DNA of 53,865 nt, from NCBI RefSeq assembly GCF_001700325.1, contig NZ_MATO01000014.1, positions 1-53,865 of the forward strand, written 5' to 3'. This document shows positions 16,854 through 26,490 of the stretch, piece after piece (position 1 is the first letter of the stretch; every line of letters starts with the position of its first letter). The stretch comes from Caryophanon latum. GTDB taxonomy: Bacteria > Bacillota > Bacilli > Bacillales_A > Planococcaceae. The translations under genes were made by a program, and so were the position numbers. The notes beneath the pieces are model-generated. The model saw only the letters and a program-made list of their open reading frames with translations, was not told the origin of the DNA and made no database searches.

Positions 16854-17474
16854 ATGAACGAACAACAGACATTTACAATTGGCGCATTTTCAAAAAAGAC
16901 AGGCATTGCCGTGCATACACTACATTACTATGATGAGCTCGGCTTATTGCAGCCAGCAAAGCACCCGACATCAGGGCATCGCATCTATACAGTAGCAGAT
17001 GCGATTTTACTACAAAAGATTTTGAGCTTGAAGTTTTTAGGCTATCGTTTAGAAGACATAAAAGCGTTGTTACACGAAACACACTTCACCGCTAATTTAA
17101 ACGAAAGCTTAGCGTTACATTTAGATGCATTGCAGCAAGAACAACAACGTATTTCACAATCAATTGAATCGATTCAGCGCGTCATGGCACTTGTCGATCA
17201 ACAAAAGACGATTGATAGTGAGCTGCTATTTAGCCTCGTCCATAGTATGCGAACGGCGCATGTGCATGAAGAATGGATGGCGCAGCACAAATTGTATGAC
17301 GTAGCAACTGCACTTGAGCAAAAAAGCGATGCACAAAAACAGGCGCTCGACGAAAGCTTCATTGATGTGACGAAGCAAGTAAAAGCGTTATATGGTCAGC
17401 CAGTGTCACATCGAGCCCTTTTCTACCACCAAAGACGATGGTATAGGGTGAATTGCTATACACATTTTGTGTAA
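16854..17474 (+). CDS. MerR-family transcription regulator, C-terminus replaced
   Basis: 206 residues. The N-terminus is a clear MerR winged helix (TIGAFSKKTGIAVHTLHYYD, then GHRIYTVADAILLQKILSLK), followed by a helical dimerisation region. The effector domain looks TipAS-like up to about residue 183 (VKALYGQPVSH). The last 20 residues (ALFYHQRRWYRVNCY) do not fit the family and are rich in aromatic and basic residues, so the 3' end was probably lost by recombination. Upstream, AGGTTTTATACTCAACCT is a plausible MerR operator, and AAAGGAG precedes the start. Confidence 0.75.
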   Translation: MNEQQTFTIGAFSKKTGIAVHTLHYYDELGLLQPAKHPTSGHRIYTVADAILLQKILSLKFLGYRLEDIKALLHETHFTANLNESLALHLDALQQEQQRISQSIESIQRVMALVDQQKTIDSELLFSLVHSMRTAHVHEEWMAQHKLYDVATALEQKSDAQKQALDESFIDVTKQVKALYGQPVSHRALFYHQRRWYRVNCYTHFV

Positions 17475-17502
17475 TGTCAAAATCCATTGAAAACGCTATC
17501 CA

Positions 17503-18543
17503 TCATTCTGCTTCGAGCCAATTATATGACGCCAACTCAGGATAAAGCGACGCTCCGGACATGGTCATGTTGTAGTTGGCAAACGCTCGGCCATGTTTGT
17601 AGTCGTGGTGGTCTACCATGTTTCGAATGGAGCTGTAAACATAGCCTTTGATTTTGCCATATGGAACGTTTAAGTAGCGTTCGTTTGTTAATGTTTCTGA
17701 TACAAATTGTGAAATGAGATTGAGCCATTGTTTTTTGTTCCAACGTCCAATGGCAAATTCATTATAGTATTCATTTGCTGCATTTGTGAATAACTTTAGT
17801 GCTTCGTTTGGATCTGTGATGATTTGTTTTGCTTTTATTTTTTGCTCGATTTGTTCTTTCACTTCTTCTGCGCTAATGATTGGATTTTCATTTTTTTGCT
17901 TTTTAGGAACTGAATGTACTTTATTATTAGCCGGCGCTTGATAATTATCAATTGTTAATATATTTGATAATAAATCTTTTTCTTTTTTTGTTTGTACTTC
18001 ATTTGTTGTTATTTCTTTTGTAGATGCACGATTTGTACTGTTCAATGTGTACTGTTCATTTTGTACAGTACAGGATGGGCTTGGTTTTTCCGTGCTTTTA
18101 GCTGTTTGTGGTACTTCGCTCTCTTCTTTTGGCGCAACATGTAATTGGAAATTTGTTTGGAATGGTGAGCCATCGATTGCCATTGGTTTATGGAATTCGC
18201 TTCCGTTTAATTGCAAGTTGTGTATTGTTTGTTCTTCGAATAATTTAAATTCTTCTTCTGTAAATGGAACGTCTGACACTTGGTACATGTAAGTTTTCTT
18301 TTTCTCGTACCAGCCAACAATGCCAATTACGTATTTTTTTTCGACAAGTTTTTTCCACGCAGCGTCAACTGTGCGACGGGTAAATTTTTTGTGTAAGTAT
18401 GTTTTGTGTAGCTCCCAGTTGCTTGGAAGAGACATGATGTATGATAATAAGCCGATTGCTGATAAGTCTTGTAAGCCTTCTTGTAGTGCGTGATTGTCGA
18501 TTTGTGCATATGCGCTTGTTTTTTTACGTTTTACGATTGTCAT
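17503..18543 (-). CDS. Winged-helix plasmid replication protein (Rep, ctRNA type 1)
   Basis: About 346 residues from ATG 18543, behind CAGGAGG. The N-terminal 90 residues form a winged helix (LSAIGLLSYIMSLPSNWELH; RRTVDAAWKKLVEKKYV). A low-complexity linker runs to about residue 230. The conserved C-terminal part carries YYNEFAIGRWNKKQW and YGKIKGYVYSSIRNM and is shared with the protein at 32706-33674. It ends in SYNWLEAE. Its leader holds a divergent strong promoter, an antisense structured RNA and a distal minus-strand promoter, typical of copy-number control. Hence a Rep protein, although the N-terminus alone resembles phage replication organisers. Confidence 0.7.
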   Translation of the reverse strand: MTIVKRKKTSAYAQIDNHALQEGLQDLSAIGLLSYIMSLPSNWELHKTYLHKKFTRRTVDAAWKKLVEKKYVIGIVGWYEKKKTYMYQVSDVPFTEEEFKLFEEQTIHNLQLNGSEFHKPMAIDGSPFQTNFQLHVAPKEESEVPQTAKSTEKPSPSCTVQNEQYTLNSTNRASTKEITTNEVQTKKEKDLLSNILTIDNYQAPANNKVHSVPKKQKNENPIISAEEVKEQIEQKIKAKQIITDPNEALKLFTNAANEYYNEFAIGRWNKKQWLNLISQFVSETLTNERYLNVPYGKIKGYVYSSIRNMVDHHDYKHGRAFANYNMTMSGASLYPELASYNWLEAE

Positions 18544-18648
18544 AATTTTTTCCTCCTGGGGAACGCAAAAACGCCTACATCGTAAATTAATGCGATGCAA
18601 GCGTTCATAAATAAATATGACAATCCCGAAAAAAGTAACTCAAAACAC

Positions 18649-18677
18649 TTGAATGATAATGCGAGACTCGATATAAT
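18649..18677 (+). promoter_or_regulatory. Strong promoter of antisense RNA 1
   Basis: TTGAAT, 17 bp, TATAAT: a near-consensus sigma-A promoter firing away from the rep gene, into the structured RNA at 18684-18822. Confidence 0.75.
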
Positions 18678-18683
18678 AATGCC

Positions 18684-18822
18684 TATATCAGCGTTCTGCG
18701 CTATATATTCAAATTTTTGAATTACCTTTCCCGAAATGCTGCATCGTATGTCTTGGATACGATAAAGCGATCAGTAAAGAGTTGGCGCTCGATACTAGTC
18801 ACTGTGGAAAGGTGTTTTTTTT
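18684..18822 (+). ncRNA. Countertranscribed RNA 1 (copy-number control candidate)
   Basis: About 140 nt. A first hairpin (TATATCAGCG with GCGCTATATA) is followed by a branched domain closed by ACCTTTCC and GGAAAGGT and then a T-run. It lies opposite the leader of the minus-strand rep gene, between the rep start and the rep promoter at 18848-18876. A diverged copy with the same plan lies at 33813-33937. Transcript ends are estimated from promoter and terminator. Confidence 0.65.
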
Positions 18823-18847
18823 GTCCGTTTTTTTTTAGTTAATAGTT

Positions 18848-18876
18848 ATATTACGTGTTCGCGGTTTTTTTTGCAA
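18848..18876 (-). promoter_or_regulatory. Likely rep promoter upstream of antisense RNA 1
   Basis: TTGCAA, 17 bp, TAATAT on the minus strand. The same TTGCAA with 17-bp spacing is kept before the second copy (33965-33993). Confidence 0.55.
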
Positions 18877-18888
18877 GCGAATATTTTG

Positions 18889-18925
18889 GAAACGATCAGG
18901 TGAGCTTGCCTGATCGTTTTTTAAG
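18889..18925 (+). terminator. Terminator hairpin
   Basis: AACGATCAGG pairs with CCTGATCGTT, followed by six T; it lies just before the next plus-strand gene. Confidence 0.75.
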
Positions 18926-18988
18926 TTTTCGTGAATTGCTACGATACTAAAGATGTATGAAACATTCACAATGCAAAGGGGATTGCTA

Positions 18989-19690
18989 ATGAACATTTCA
19001 CGAAATGACGTACAAACGAAGCCGGCTTTTTTACAGCAGCACGCGATGAAGCAGCCGAATATGATGACAAAACTAGCGGAGCTGATGACGCAAAAGCTCG
19101 ATGACGTGACAATTTCAGATGAAGCGAAAACGATGCTTCAGCAACTGCGCGAAGATCAAGCGGTGGAAGCCAAAACGAACGACGAACAAAAAGCATACGC
19201 CTTTCTCGACTTAGCGAAACAATCGCTGCAAGACTTAAGTGGTGATATCGATATGCATTTACACAATGTCGAGCTACTCGAAAGTGATGCGACAACAGTA
19301 GAAGAAAAAGCACAAGCATTGCACAACTTAAGCTATGTAGAAAAGGTCGCAAACTTGCGTGGTGGAGTGTTTACAGAAGACTTAATGCAAAAAGTAGTCG
19401 GGCATCATGTAACAGTTGAACATGCGCCAGACGATTTGCTACAAACGAATGCTGCATCACTCGGCTTAGACAAATTAACAGAGCAATCACCTGCGACGAT
19501 GCGCGAGCGTTTATTAGCGGCAAAGGAACAGCTAGCTGAAAAAATAAAAGCATTCGATGAGGTGTCTGTACGTGTCGCTACAGATTCGACGAAAGAGCCC
19601 TTACATGAAGAAACAGAGCAAACGATCGAGCTAACAGACATACACGCATTGCTTGAGGAGCTACTGAAACGTCAGCAACAACGATTATAA
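18989..19690 (+). CDS. Unknown alpha-helical protein
   Basis: About 233 residues from ATG 18989, which follows AAAGGGGATTG; an earlier in-frame ATG at 18953 has no such site. The protein is acidic and almost all helical. It has no signal peptide or membrane span. A region with NLRGGVFTEDLM and then AASLGLDKL faintly recalls flagellin ends, but I do not rely on it. A terminator (GAGCTAT with ATAGCT plus T-run) follows at 19694-19728. It stands alone between two replicons. Function unknown. Confidence 0.6.
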   Translation: MNISRNDVQTKPAFLQQHAMKQPNMMTKLAELMTQKLDDVTISDEAKTMLQQLREDQAVEAKTNDEQKAYAFLDLAKQSLQDLSGDIDMHLHNVELLESDATTVEEKAQALHNLSYVEKVANLRGGVFTEDLMQKVVGHHVTVEHAPDDLLQTNAASLGLDKLTEQSPATMRERLLAAKEQLAEKIKAFDEVSVRVATDSTKEPLHEETEQTIELTDIHALLEELLKRQQQRL

Positions 19691-19877
19691 GATGATGAGC
19701 TATTGCCAATGTGCGATAGCTTTTTTTAATTGAAACTTAATTCCTTATTGTTTTGATACCTAGCTTATTTCAAGTATCAGTAATGATTATTTAAATTATA
19801 TTATATTTGAAAGATTAGTTACTTTAATTATATTTAACAAACGCTGGAATCCTTATGCCGCAATGGTTTCAGAAGCT

Positions 19878-19966
19878 TATTGATACTTTTTTCCACTTCT
19901 ATTGAAACTTAATTCCTCTTCTATCGATACTTTTTTCCACTTTGTATTGATACTTGAAAAATACAA
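19878..19966 (+). repeat. Iterons upstream of Rep_3 gene (2)
   Basis: Units of 22-23 bp start at 19878, 19900, 19922 and 19945, each opening TATTGATACTT or a variant. A related unit lies at 19729-19760. Overlapping the last unit, TATTGATACTTG and ACAAGGTATCAATA form an inverted repeat (19945-19978), a likely autoregulatory operator. Confidence 0.78.
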
Positions 19967-20059
19967 GGTATCAATAATGGTATTTTATTGACACTTCTTT
20001 TTTAATAGGTATCATTAAAAGGAGGAAATAAGTATCTTTAAAATGAGAGGATTTTGCAT

Positions 20060-21052
20060 ATGAGACATAATGAAAAACAACAATTAATCTCTTATGAAAC
20101 AAGCATTCAAAAAAGTAATGAAATTTCAATGGCAAAGCTCAGTCAAGGCTTAACATTAAATCAAATGCAGTTGCTGGCATATGCGATTTATTCAACACAG
20201 AAAGGAGGAAAAACAGAATTTCAAAAATATGAATTTGAAGAAAAATTTCAATTGGATTATAAAACAGTGCATGCGAAACAAGATTGCTCAAAATTAGCAA
20301 CACTCCGCATATCGACCGAGGATTTGTTAAATGACACATTCAGCTTTTGGAATGTACTTATCGGTATGGAATATGATAGAGGATTATTTACATTTACATG
20401 GAATCCTCTTTTCTTACCACATATTTTGAATTTAAAAGAGCGCTATATTACTGCTGATTTGACCATTACGTCGAAGTTTAAAAGTAGCTTCTCCTGGACG
20501 TTATATGATTATTTAAAAGCACATTACGGCTACTGGCATCGAAAGTTAACGAAAGAAGAATTAATGAGGTTGTTTTGTGTAGAAAATGTGAAAAGCTATC
20601 ACGTTAATACGAGCGTTTTCAAACAAAAAGTACTAGATATAGCCATTCAAGAACTCAACGACTATACAGAATTGACAGTATGGTACGTCGAACAAAAATC
20701 AGGTCGATCAATTATCGGATTTGATATACATTGGTCAACAGGTACGAAAATTATCCAAGCAACAACAGCACAAATAGATGAACTAAAAATAATTGTGAGC
20801 GCAATTCAAAGAGATATGTTTAAATATATGGACTTGAATACAGAAAAGTATCGAAAGGAAGCTATCGATATTTTACGTAAATCAGAGGAGTTAGCAATTG
20901 TACTCGATAACATCGAAGATATGACATTTAAAGAAGCAGATTTTAATTTATTGCGTGCAAGACAGTATTTAACAAGACTAGAGCGACTCGTTAAATTAGA
21001 TTTAGAAGCACCTGAAGTACCGTTTTACAATTGGTTGGAGGAGCGAGATTAA
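20060..21052 (+). CDS. Rep_3/RepB-family plasmid replication initiator (2)
   Basis: 330 residues from ATG 20060, behind GAGAGGA. It aligns over its length with the protein at 10721-11740 (for example IQKSNEISMAKLSQGLTLNQ and YLKAHYGYWHRKLTKEELM), so the two are paralogues with different iterons. It should bind the iterons at 19878-19966 to start replication. It ends in VPFYNWLEERD. A strong bidirectional terminator follows. Confidence 0.9.
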   Translation: MRHNEKQQLISYETSIQKSNEISMAKLSQGLTLNQMQLLAYAIYSTQKGGKTEFQKYEFEEKFQLDYKTVHAKQDCSKLATLRISTEDLLNDTFSFWNVLIGMEYDRGLFTFTWNPLFLPHILNLKERYITADLTITSKFKSSFSWTLYDYLKAHYGYWHRKLTKEELMRLFCVENVKSYHVNTSVFKQKVLDIAIQELNDYTELTVWYVEQKSGRSIIGFDIHWSTGTKIIQATTAQIDELKIIVSAIQRDMFKYMDLNTEKYRKEAIDILRKSEELAIVLDNIEDMTFKEADFNLLRARQYLTRLERLVKLDLEAPEVPFYNWLEERD

Positions 21053-21097
21053 AAAGGGTACAACGCCGAATTTTCTCTCGGTGTTGTACCCTTTTTT
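21053..21097. terminator. Bidirectional terminator between rep and chemoreceptor
   Basis: AAAAAGGGTACAACGCCGA pairs with TCGGTGTTGTACCC and seven T; the two genes converge on it. Confidence 0.85.
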
Positions 21098-21104
21098 TAT
21101 GCCC

Positions 21105-22796
21105 TTATTTCGTTAGCTGAAAATGTGCGATCGACGTTGTTAGCTGCATGGAGCGTGTCGTTAACGTTTCGCTAATTGCGTTAATTTCTTCGATCGTTGC
21201 GACTTGCTCTTCTGTTTGCTGTGTCACGTCTTCTGCGCCATGAGCAAGCTGCTGCATGTTTGTTGCGAGAATGGTTGCCGCATTGTTTACTTGCTGTGTA
21301 GATGCTGAAATTTGTTCGGTCATATCGGTAATTTTTTCGATGTCATTCGTAATTTTGCCAAATTGACCGACGATGTTTTTGAACATGCGATCAGATTCAT
21401 CGATAATTGTGACACCTTCTGATACCGTTTCCAGGCTAAGAAGCATTGAATTTTCGGCATTTTTCGTCTCGTCTAAAATGTTCGCTGTTAGCTGTGTAAT
21501 CATACTTGCTGATTTTTGAGATTCTTCAGCGAGCTTGCGTACTTCATCTGCTACGACTGCGAATCCTTTACCGTGTTCGCCTGCACGAGCTGCCTCAATC
21601 GATGCGTTCAGCGCAAGTAAATTCGTTTGGTCAGAAATTTGCGTAATCATGTTCGTCATTTGTTGGATTTCTTGTGACTGCATGCTTAAGTTTTTCACGA
21701 CAGATGCTGTGCCTTGTGTTGATTCATAAATCGTGTTCATTTGTGCTTTTGCTTGTGTTAAATGCTCATTACCTGAGATCGCAAGTTCACTCGCCTTTTG
21801 TGAACGGCGCTTTAACGATTGTGTCGTCCCTACGATTGTTTCAATGTCGTGCGTCGTTTGCTCCATCGATGAAGATGTTTGCTGTGATACGCTCGCAATG
21901 TCGTTGATCGACGTCGCAATTTTTTCTGTGTTTAGTGCAACGTTGCTTGATGTTGTAGCAACTTGGTTTGTGCTCGCTGTTAATTCCTCTGAAATCGCCG
22001 ATAAATCAATAGCGTTATCTTTACATACGAGAATGATTTCTTGGAGTGACGCTTTCATTTTGTTAAATGCAGCACTTAGTTGACCAACTTCATCTTTTGT
22101 TGTTGTATGGATATCTGGCACGTCTAAGTTCCCGTCTGCAATTTGTTCAGCGCCTACTGCTAACGTGCGCAGCGGTCGTGAAATCGTCTTGTTTAATGTT
22201 ACACCAATGGCGATTGCAATAACTAAACTAATAATGCTAATGATGACTAATGTAACGATGCCGCTTTTTACCCACGAATCCGTCTCATTTGCTGTGACAG
22301 TGAAACGATCTTGTAACGTATCTAAAATCGATTGTGCAGTCGCTAACATTTCGTTGTTTGCCACTTTTGCTTCATTTGTAATCAATTGAATTGCTCGTTC
22401 TTGGTCTTTGTTCGCAACAGCTGTTGTAATATGCTCTGCTGCTTCGTTGAAAGTTAGATTATTTTCTTGCATGCCTGCAATGACTTCTTTAATTTCTTCT
22501 GATTGCGCGAAGTTATATAAGTCCACTAGCCCTTGATCGACTGTTTTTTGTATATTTTCAAACTCACGCAATGTTGTGTCGTCTTGCTCTAGTACATATT
22601 GGCGCAGTTGAATTCCTTGCATTGCGATGTTTTGTTGTAATTCAGATGTTAAATACACACCTTCTAAATCAAATGAAATCATGCCTGTGTATTCATTATT
22701 TACTTTTGAAATTTCAATATAACTATATACAGAAATACCGAAAATAAAGAAAATTAAAATACCGAATGACAGCATAATCTTTTTACTGATTTTCAT
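21105..22796 (-). CDS. Methyl-accepting chemotaxis protein (1)
   Basis: 563 residues from ATG 22796, behind AGAGGAGCG. Order: membrane span at about 7-29; a periplasm-side helical-bundle sensor (4HB-like) to about 180; second span ([19 protein letters not shown]); HAMP with [14 protein letters not shown]; then the signalling hairpin ([32 protein letters not shown]). It would bind a ligand outside and control CheA/CheW, which are not in the window. It is the first of four receptors here. Confidence 0.93.
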   Translation of the reverse strand: MKISKKIMLSFGILIFFIFGISVYSYIEISKVNNEYTGMISFDLEGVYLTSELQQNIAMQGIQLRQYVLEQDDTTLREFENIQKTVDQGLVDLYNFAQSEEIKEVIAGMQENNLTFNEAAEHITTAVANKDQERAIQLITNEAKVANNEMLATAQSILDTLQDRFTVTANETDSWVKSGIVTLVIISIISLVIAIAIGVTLNKTISRPLRTLAVGAEQIADGNLDVPDIHTTTKDEVGQLSAAFNKMKASLQEIILVCKDNAIDLSAISEELTASTNQVATTSSNVALNTEKIATSINDIASVSQQTSSSMEQTTHDIETIVGTTQSLKRRSQKASELAISGNEHLTQAKAQMNTIYESTQGTASVVKNLSMQSQEIQQMTNMITQISDQTNLLALNASIEAARAGEHGKGFAVVADEVRKLAEESQKSASMITQLTANILDETKNAENSMLLSLETVSEGVTIIDESDRMFKNIVGQFGKITNDIEKITDMTEQISASTQQVNNAATILATNMQQLAHGAEDVTQQTEEQVATIEEINAISETLTTRSMQLTTSIAHFQLTK

Positions 22797-23037
22797 GTCG
22801 ATCGCTCCTCTTTTGGTCAAAAAAGACTAGTTATTCATGTAATATAGACTGTAGAAATGATTACTATCTATACGGCTCTATACATTCATGTCGTAGGAAT
22901 CATTATATGTATATACATTTCAGAAATCCATACTTTTTTTACCTATTAGCGAGACTTTAGTTTTATAATCAGTATAAAAAGCCTATTTGTCACAAAAAAT
23001 TACGTATTTTAGTACTTATTTACATGTTTATATATTA

Positions 23038-23262
23038 TTGGCTCTTCACTATAACTTGGGGTTGCTTTTCACGTCGAGGCAGGCTTTCCGCGGGCGCGGC
23101 TCCAGCCTTCTCGTCGTTCGTGCCTCACGACTGCGGGGTCTTGAGGAGGCAATCAGCGCCACTACACGAGTCACCGCCTTCATGACCAACATCGTGTTCG
23201 CCGCCGAGCCCCAGGAACGCGAGCCGCAATACGTACCCTGCCAATTTAATGGCTAATCAACA
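23038..23262. repeat. Chimeric GC-rich repeat (two MITE ends)
   Basis: The left end (GGCTCTTCACTATAACTTGG) matches the inverted right end of the element at 25824-26009. The right end (AATGGCTAATCAACA) is the terminal repeat of the 37155-37469 family, and 23150-23262 matches the inverted left part of that element. It is thus a fusion of two repeat families. The remaining intergenic DNA from 22797 to 23514 holds no clear gene. Confidence 0.7.
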
Positions 23263-23514
23263 CGCGTGTCAGAGCAACATAGAAAATGAAAAGTGACAAT
23301 ATGACAGTTTTTGTACGATCTTTTGTTAGCATAGGCTTTAACTACGAATTTAGTCGCAATTATCTATTCACATTGTATAAATAGATGCATTACGACAACG
23401 ATAGAACTAGAAAATTTTAATTTTTTTATCTTTAAATTTGAAAATAATATATAAAAAGTAGTAAAAATGGTTTAATATGTGCATATATGTGTACAAAATT
23501 AAAGGAGTATAAAA

Positions 23515-25206
23515 ATGAAAATCAAACAATTATTAACAATTACATCATGTGTGTTAGCAGTTTTAATTATAGCGTGTAGCTGGAGCTTGTTTTCTTTAAA
23601 AAATCATATGGCGGAAGAAGTTGAAACGTTACAGCTAGACAAAGAGCTCGAAATACTTGCAACGCAGCTTCAAGGCGCATCTGATTATTTAACGAATGAA
23701 GTACGTGCGTATACGCAATTTGGTGAAACCGTTCATTTTGATAATTACTGGCGCGAAGTAAACGAGACACAAACACGTGAGTTCGTTGTGAATCGCTTAA
23801 AAGAGTTACAAGTACCAAATGAGCTGCTTAATTTAGTCGAGGAAGCTCAAAGTAAATCGAATAGTTTAATCACATTAGAGGAGCAAGCGATGGCAGCTGT
23901 TGAGGCAAATGACTTAACGTTAGCGCGAGAGCTTGTATATGGAAGCGATTACGCAGACGGAAAAGCGATGATTGCGGAACCGTTAACTCAGTTTAGAGAA
24001 GAATTACAGCAATGGACAGATGAACAAATTATGCATGCCCAACAAGCTGTACAAACGAATATGTGGCTATTAACGATTTTATTATCATCCGTTGTCGTTA
24101 CATTTGTATTAACATTTATCTTATTATTCAAAAAATTAGCGCCATTACGCCCACTTGCGGCCATTTCGGAGCGTTTTGCTTCAGGGAATATTCATTTTAC
24201 ACCGGTTGAGGTCACAGGTAATGATGAAATTGCGACGTTATCACGTTCATTCAATGCGATGGCAACGTTACTTCGAGAAGTGTTATCAACAGTGCATCAT
24301 GCGAGCGATCATTTAGCGGCATCTTCTATACAGCTAAACGCAAGCATCGAGCAAACGAACACAGCAACAGCGCAAGTAACAGGAGCGATTGAGCATGTAG
24401 CAAGCTCATCAAGCGAGCAAGCTGTGCATATTGAAAAAAGCAGCAACGCAGTGCAAGACGTGCTGCAAAACATTCAGCAAATCGAGCAATCTGTACATGA
24501 GGTCGCGTCGATTTCTGAGGAGACGACATCGCAATCAATGCACGGCGAAAAACAACTACAAGAAGCTGTCATGACGATGCAAGTAATTGAAAAAACAGTT
24601 GACGATACGGCGAAATTTGTTGAGCAATTACGTGTGCGCTCAGGTGAAATCGGTGAAATTATTACGGCGATTACAGCCATTTCAGAGCAAACGAACTTGC
24701 TTGCGCTGAACGCGTCGATCGAAGCTGCACGTGCAGGCGAACATGGAAAAGGCTTCGCAGTTGTAGCGAACGAAGTGAAAAATTTAGCGACACAATCAAA
24801 CGAATCAGCACAGCGCATTTCAAACATTATTGGCGCGATGCAGCAAGAAACAGCTGCAACCGTTCAGCAAATGGAAAGCGTCTTTACCGAAGTTCACCGC
24901 GGTGTGGCGACGATTGAAGAAACAGGTAGCTCATTCTCACACATTTTATTATCGTCAAAGGACGTTACTGAAAAAGTACAAAACATGTCGCATATTACAA
25001 CACAAATTGCGGCACATGTCGCGACTGTTGCAACATCAATCGAAGGTGTACACGAGTTTGCGCAACGAACGACAGAGGAGGCGCACAACGTTTCTGCACT
25101 GTCACAAGAGCAGCTTGCGACGATGCACGAAATTACAGCTTCTACAGACGACGTTGCACATTTAGCGAAAGAATTAAACCGTGAGCTGATGAAGTTCACA
25201 TTATAA
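23515..25206 (+). CDS. Methyl-accepting chemotaxis protein (2)
   Basis: 563 residues; the start follows AAAGGAGTATAAAA. First span at about 5-28, a helical sensor region to about 180, second span ([20 protein letters not shown]), HAMP ([18 protein letters not shown]), and the signalling hairpin ([30 protein letters not shown]). It is followed 15 bp on by an unknown gene, probably in one transcript. The pair is bounded by inverted GC-rich repeats. Confidence 0.93.
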   Translation: MKIKQLLTITSCVLAVLIIACSWSLFSLKNHMAEEVETLQLDKELEILATQLQGASDYLTNEVRAYTQFGETVHFDNYWREVNETQTREFVVNRLKELQVPNELLNLVEEAQSKSNSLITLEEQAMAAVEANDLTLARELVYGSDYADGKAMIAEPLTQFREELQQWTDEQIMHAQQAVQTNMWLLTILLSSVVVTFVLTFILLFKKLAPLRPLAAISERFASGNIHFTPVEVTGNDEIATLSRSFNAMATLLREVLSTVHHASDHLAASSIQLNASIEQTNTATAQVTGAIEHVASSSSEQAVHIEKSSNAVQDVLQNIQQIEQSVHEVASISEETTSQSMHGEKQLQEAVMTMQVIEKTVDDTAKFVEQLRVRSGEIGEIITAITAISEQTNLLALNASIEAARAGEHGKGFAVVANEVKNLATQSNESAQRISNIIGAMQQETAATVQQMESVFTEVHRGVATIEETGSSFSHILLSSKDVTEKVQNMSHITTQIAAHVATVATSIEGVHEFAQRTTEEAHNVSALSQEQLATMHEITASTDDVAHLAKELNRELMKFTL

Positions 25207-25221
25207 GTTAGGAGCGTTAAC

Positions 25222-25677
25222 ATGTTAAACAAACTAAAAGCAAGCTTAAGCGCTGCAAAAGAAGATAAAGCAATTACAATTCCAATTGGCGCATCTGCAT
25301 TTAACGCCATTTTAAAAAAGTACCCAATTGAAGCGATTGACGAGGCAACTGTTTCAATTAAAGACGGTATTTTCATCGTCAATGGAACGACGAGCATTAA
25401 AAAGTTCGGCTTCTCAAAAGAATTGAATTTCGAGCTACAATTAAAGCCTGTACACGCGGAAAATCGCACGTTGCAGCTAGAGCTCGTAAAATTAAAACCA
25501 CTTGATTTCAACCAAATTAACAAACGCATTTTGCAGCGCCCACCGGTTGTAACGTATGATGATCGTCGCGTATCAATTGATTTAAACGCGATTGACGTTG
25601 TAAGCAAAGTACCGTTTGGCAAAATTAAAAGCTTCGAGGCAAAAGGTGACAAATTGTTCGTTGCGCTCGGTTTGTAA
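25222..25677 (+). CDS. Unknown cytoplasmic protein co-transcribed with chemoreceptor 2
   Basis: 151 residues with no signal or membrane span. It has regular beta-rich stretches (ATVSIKDGIFIVNGTTSIKK; LQLELVKLKPLDFNQINKR) and ends FEAKGDKLFVALGL. I do not recognise the family. TTAGGAG sits before the ATG, and a terminator (AAAAGCTTGCTT with AAGCAAGCTTTTTT, 25683-25731) closes the unit. Confidence 0.6.
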   Translation: MLNKLKASLSAAKEDKAITIPIGASAFNAILKKYPIEAIDEATVSIKDGIFIVNGTTSIKKFGFSKELNFELQLKPVHAENRTLQLELVKLKPLDFNQINKRILQRPPVVTYDDRRVSIDLNAIDVVSKVPFGKIKSFEAKGDKLFVALGL

Positions 25678-25823
25678 TATAGACAAAAGCTTGCTTTATT
25701 TCTCGGTCGAGGAATGAAGCAAGCTTTTTTGTAACTTTTCACTCGATGTAACGTATCATGTGTTGTGATTTTTGCCTAGTACAAAAGGTGAAAATGGAAG
25801 CGACAGTCTAGATGTTATAAATT

Positions 25824-26009
25824 GTGGTTCATCACCGTAAGCTCGGGTTGACGTTTGAACATGAATGTTGCTTGGAACAAGAGGCGGACTCCAGCGGGAA
25901 AAGCATGAGCTTGAGACTACAGGCTCAAGCCATGCCCGCGGAAAGCCTGCCTCGGCGTGGAAAGCAACCCCAAGTTATGGTGAAGAGCCTAAATTGTTGC
26001 TTTTTGTAT
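25824..26009. repeat. MITE-like element with inverted ends
   Basis: About 185 bp. The left end GGTTCATCACCGTAAGCTCG and the inverted right end GGCTCTTCACCATAACTTGG are imperfect terminal repeats. The GC-rich middle has further dyads. No gene. Confidence 0.65.
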
Positions 26010-26055
26010 AATTGAGCTTTATAGTTAAGGTAACTTAATTATAAAGGGTGATTAT

Positions 26056-26478
26056 ATGCGTACAGAGCTAATTGAAACGATTAACGTGCTGCAAAAGCAA
26101 TTGAACGTGCGACTAGCAACGAAATTTGAAAAGATGATGGATAACGAGCTGACAGCAAAGCAAGTGTTAATTTTAGAACTTGTGCGTATCGGAAAGACGT
26201 CCTCAACGGAGCTTGCTGAACACGCACAAGTATCGACAAGTGCGATTAGCCAGTTGCTAAATAAGCTGGAACATCAAGGTTACATTGTACGTACGATCAA
26301 TCCGACAAATCGACGCAAAATCGATATTGCGCTCGGAGATAAAGCCGTTGCGTATTTTGAACGAACGATGGCGCTCGACCGAGAAATTAATGAAAGCATG
26401 TACGGTCAACTACCAGAAGAGGATTTACAGGCGCTGGTGACAATTTTACAAAAGTTACTGCGCATTGCAGAAGCATAG
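26056..26478 (+). CDS. MarR-family transcription regulator
   Basis: 140 residues. Winged helix with SSTELAEHAQVSTSAISQLL as the recognition segment and IVRTINPTNRRKIDIALGD as the wing. Dimer helices lie at both ends. It overlaps the unit of the hydrolase gene 12 bp downstream and probably represses both in response to a small molecule. AAAGGGTG precedes the ATG. Confidence 0.9.
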   Translation: MRTELIETINVLQKQLNVRLATKFEKMMDNELTAKQVLILELVRIGKTSSTELAEHAQVSTSAISQLLNKLEHQGYIVRTINPTNRRKIDIALGDKAVAYFERTMALDREINESMYGQLPEEDLQALVTILQKLLRIAEA

Positions 26479-26490
26479 GGGGATGTAACG

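Noticed and set aside
22860-22925. TATAC motifs upstream of chemoreceptor 1
   Set aside because: Spacing is irregular (about 13 bp), unlike the six phased arrays.
22997-23256. An 89-codon frame through the GC-rich repeat
   Set aside because: It lies within a repeat element whose copies do not keep the frame.
24894-25742. A 282-codon minus-strand frame
   Set aside because: Antisense shadow of the chemoreceptor and the following gene; Ser/Cys-rich and without a start site.
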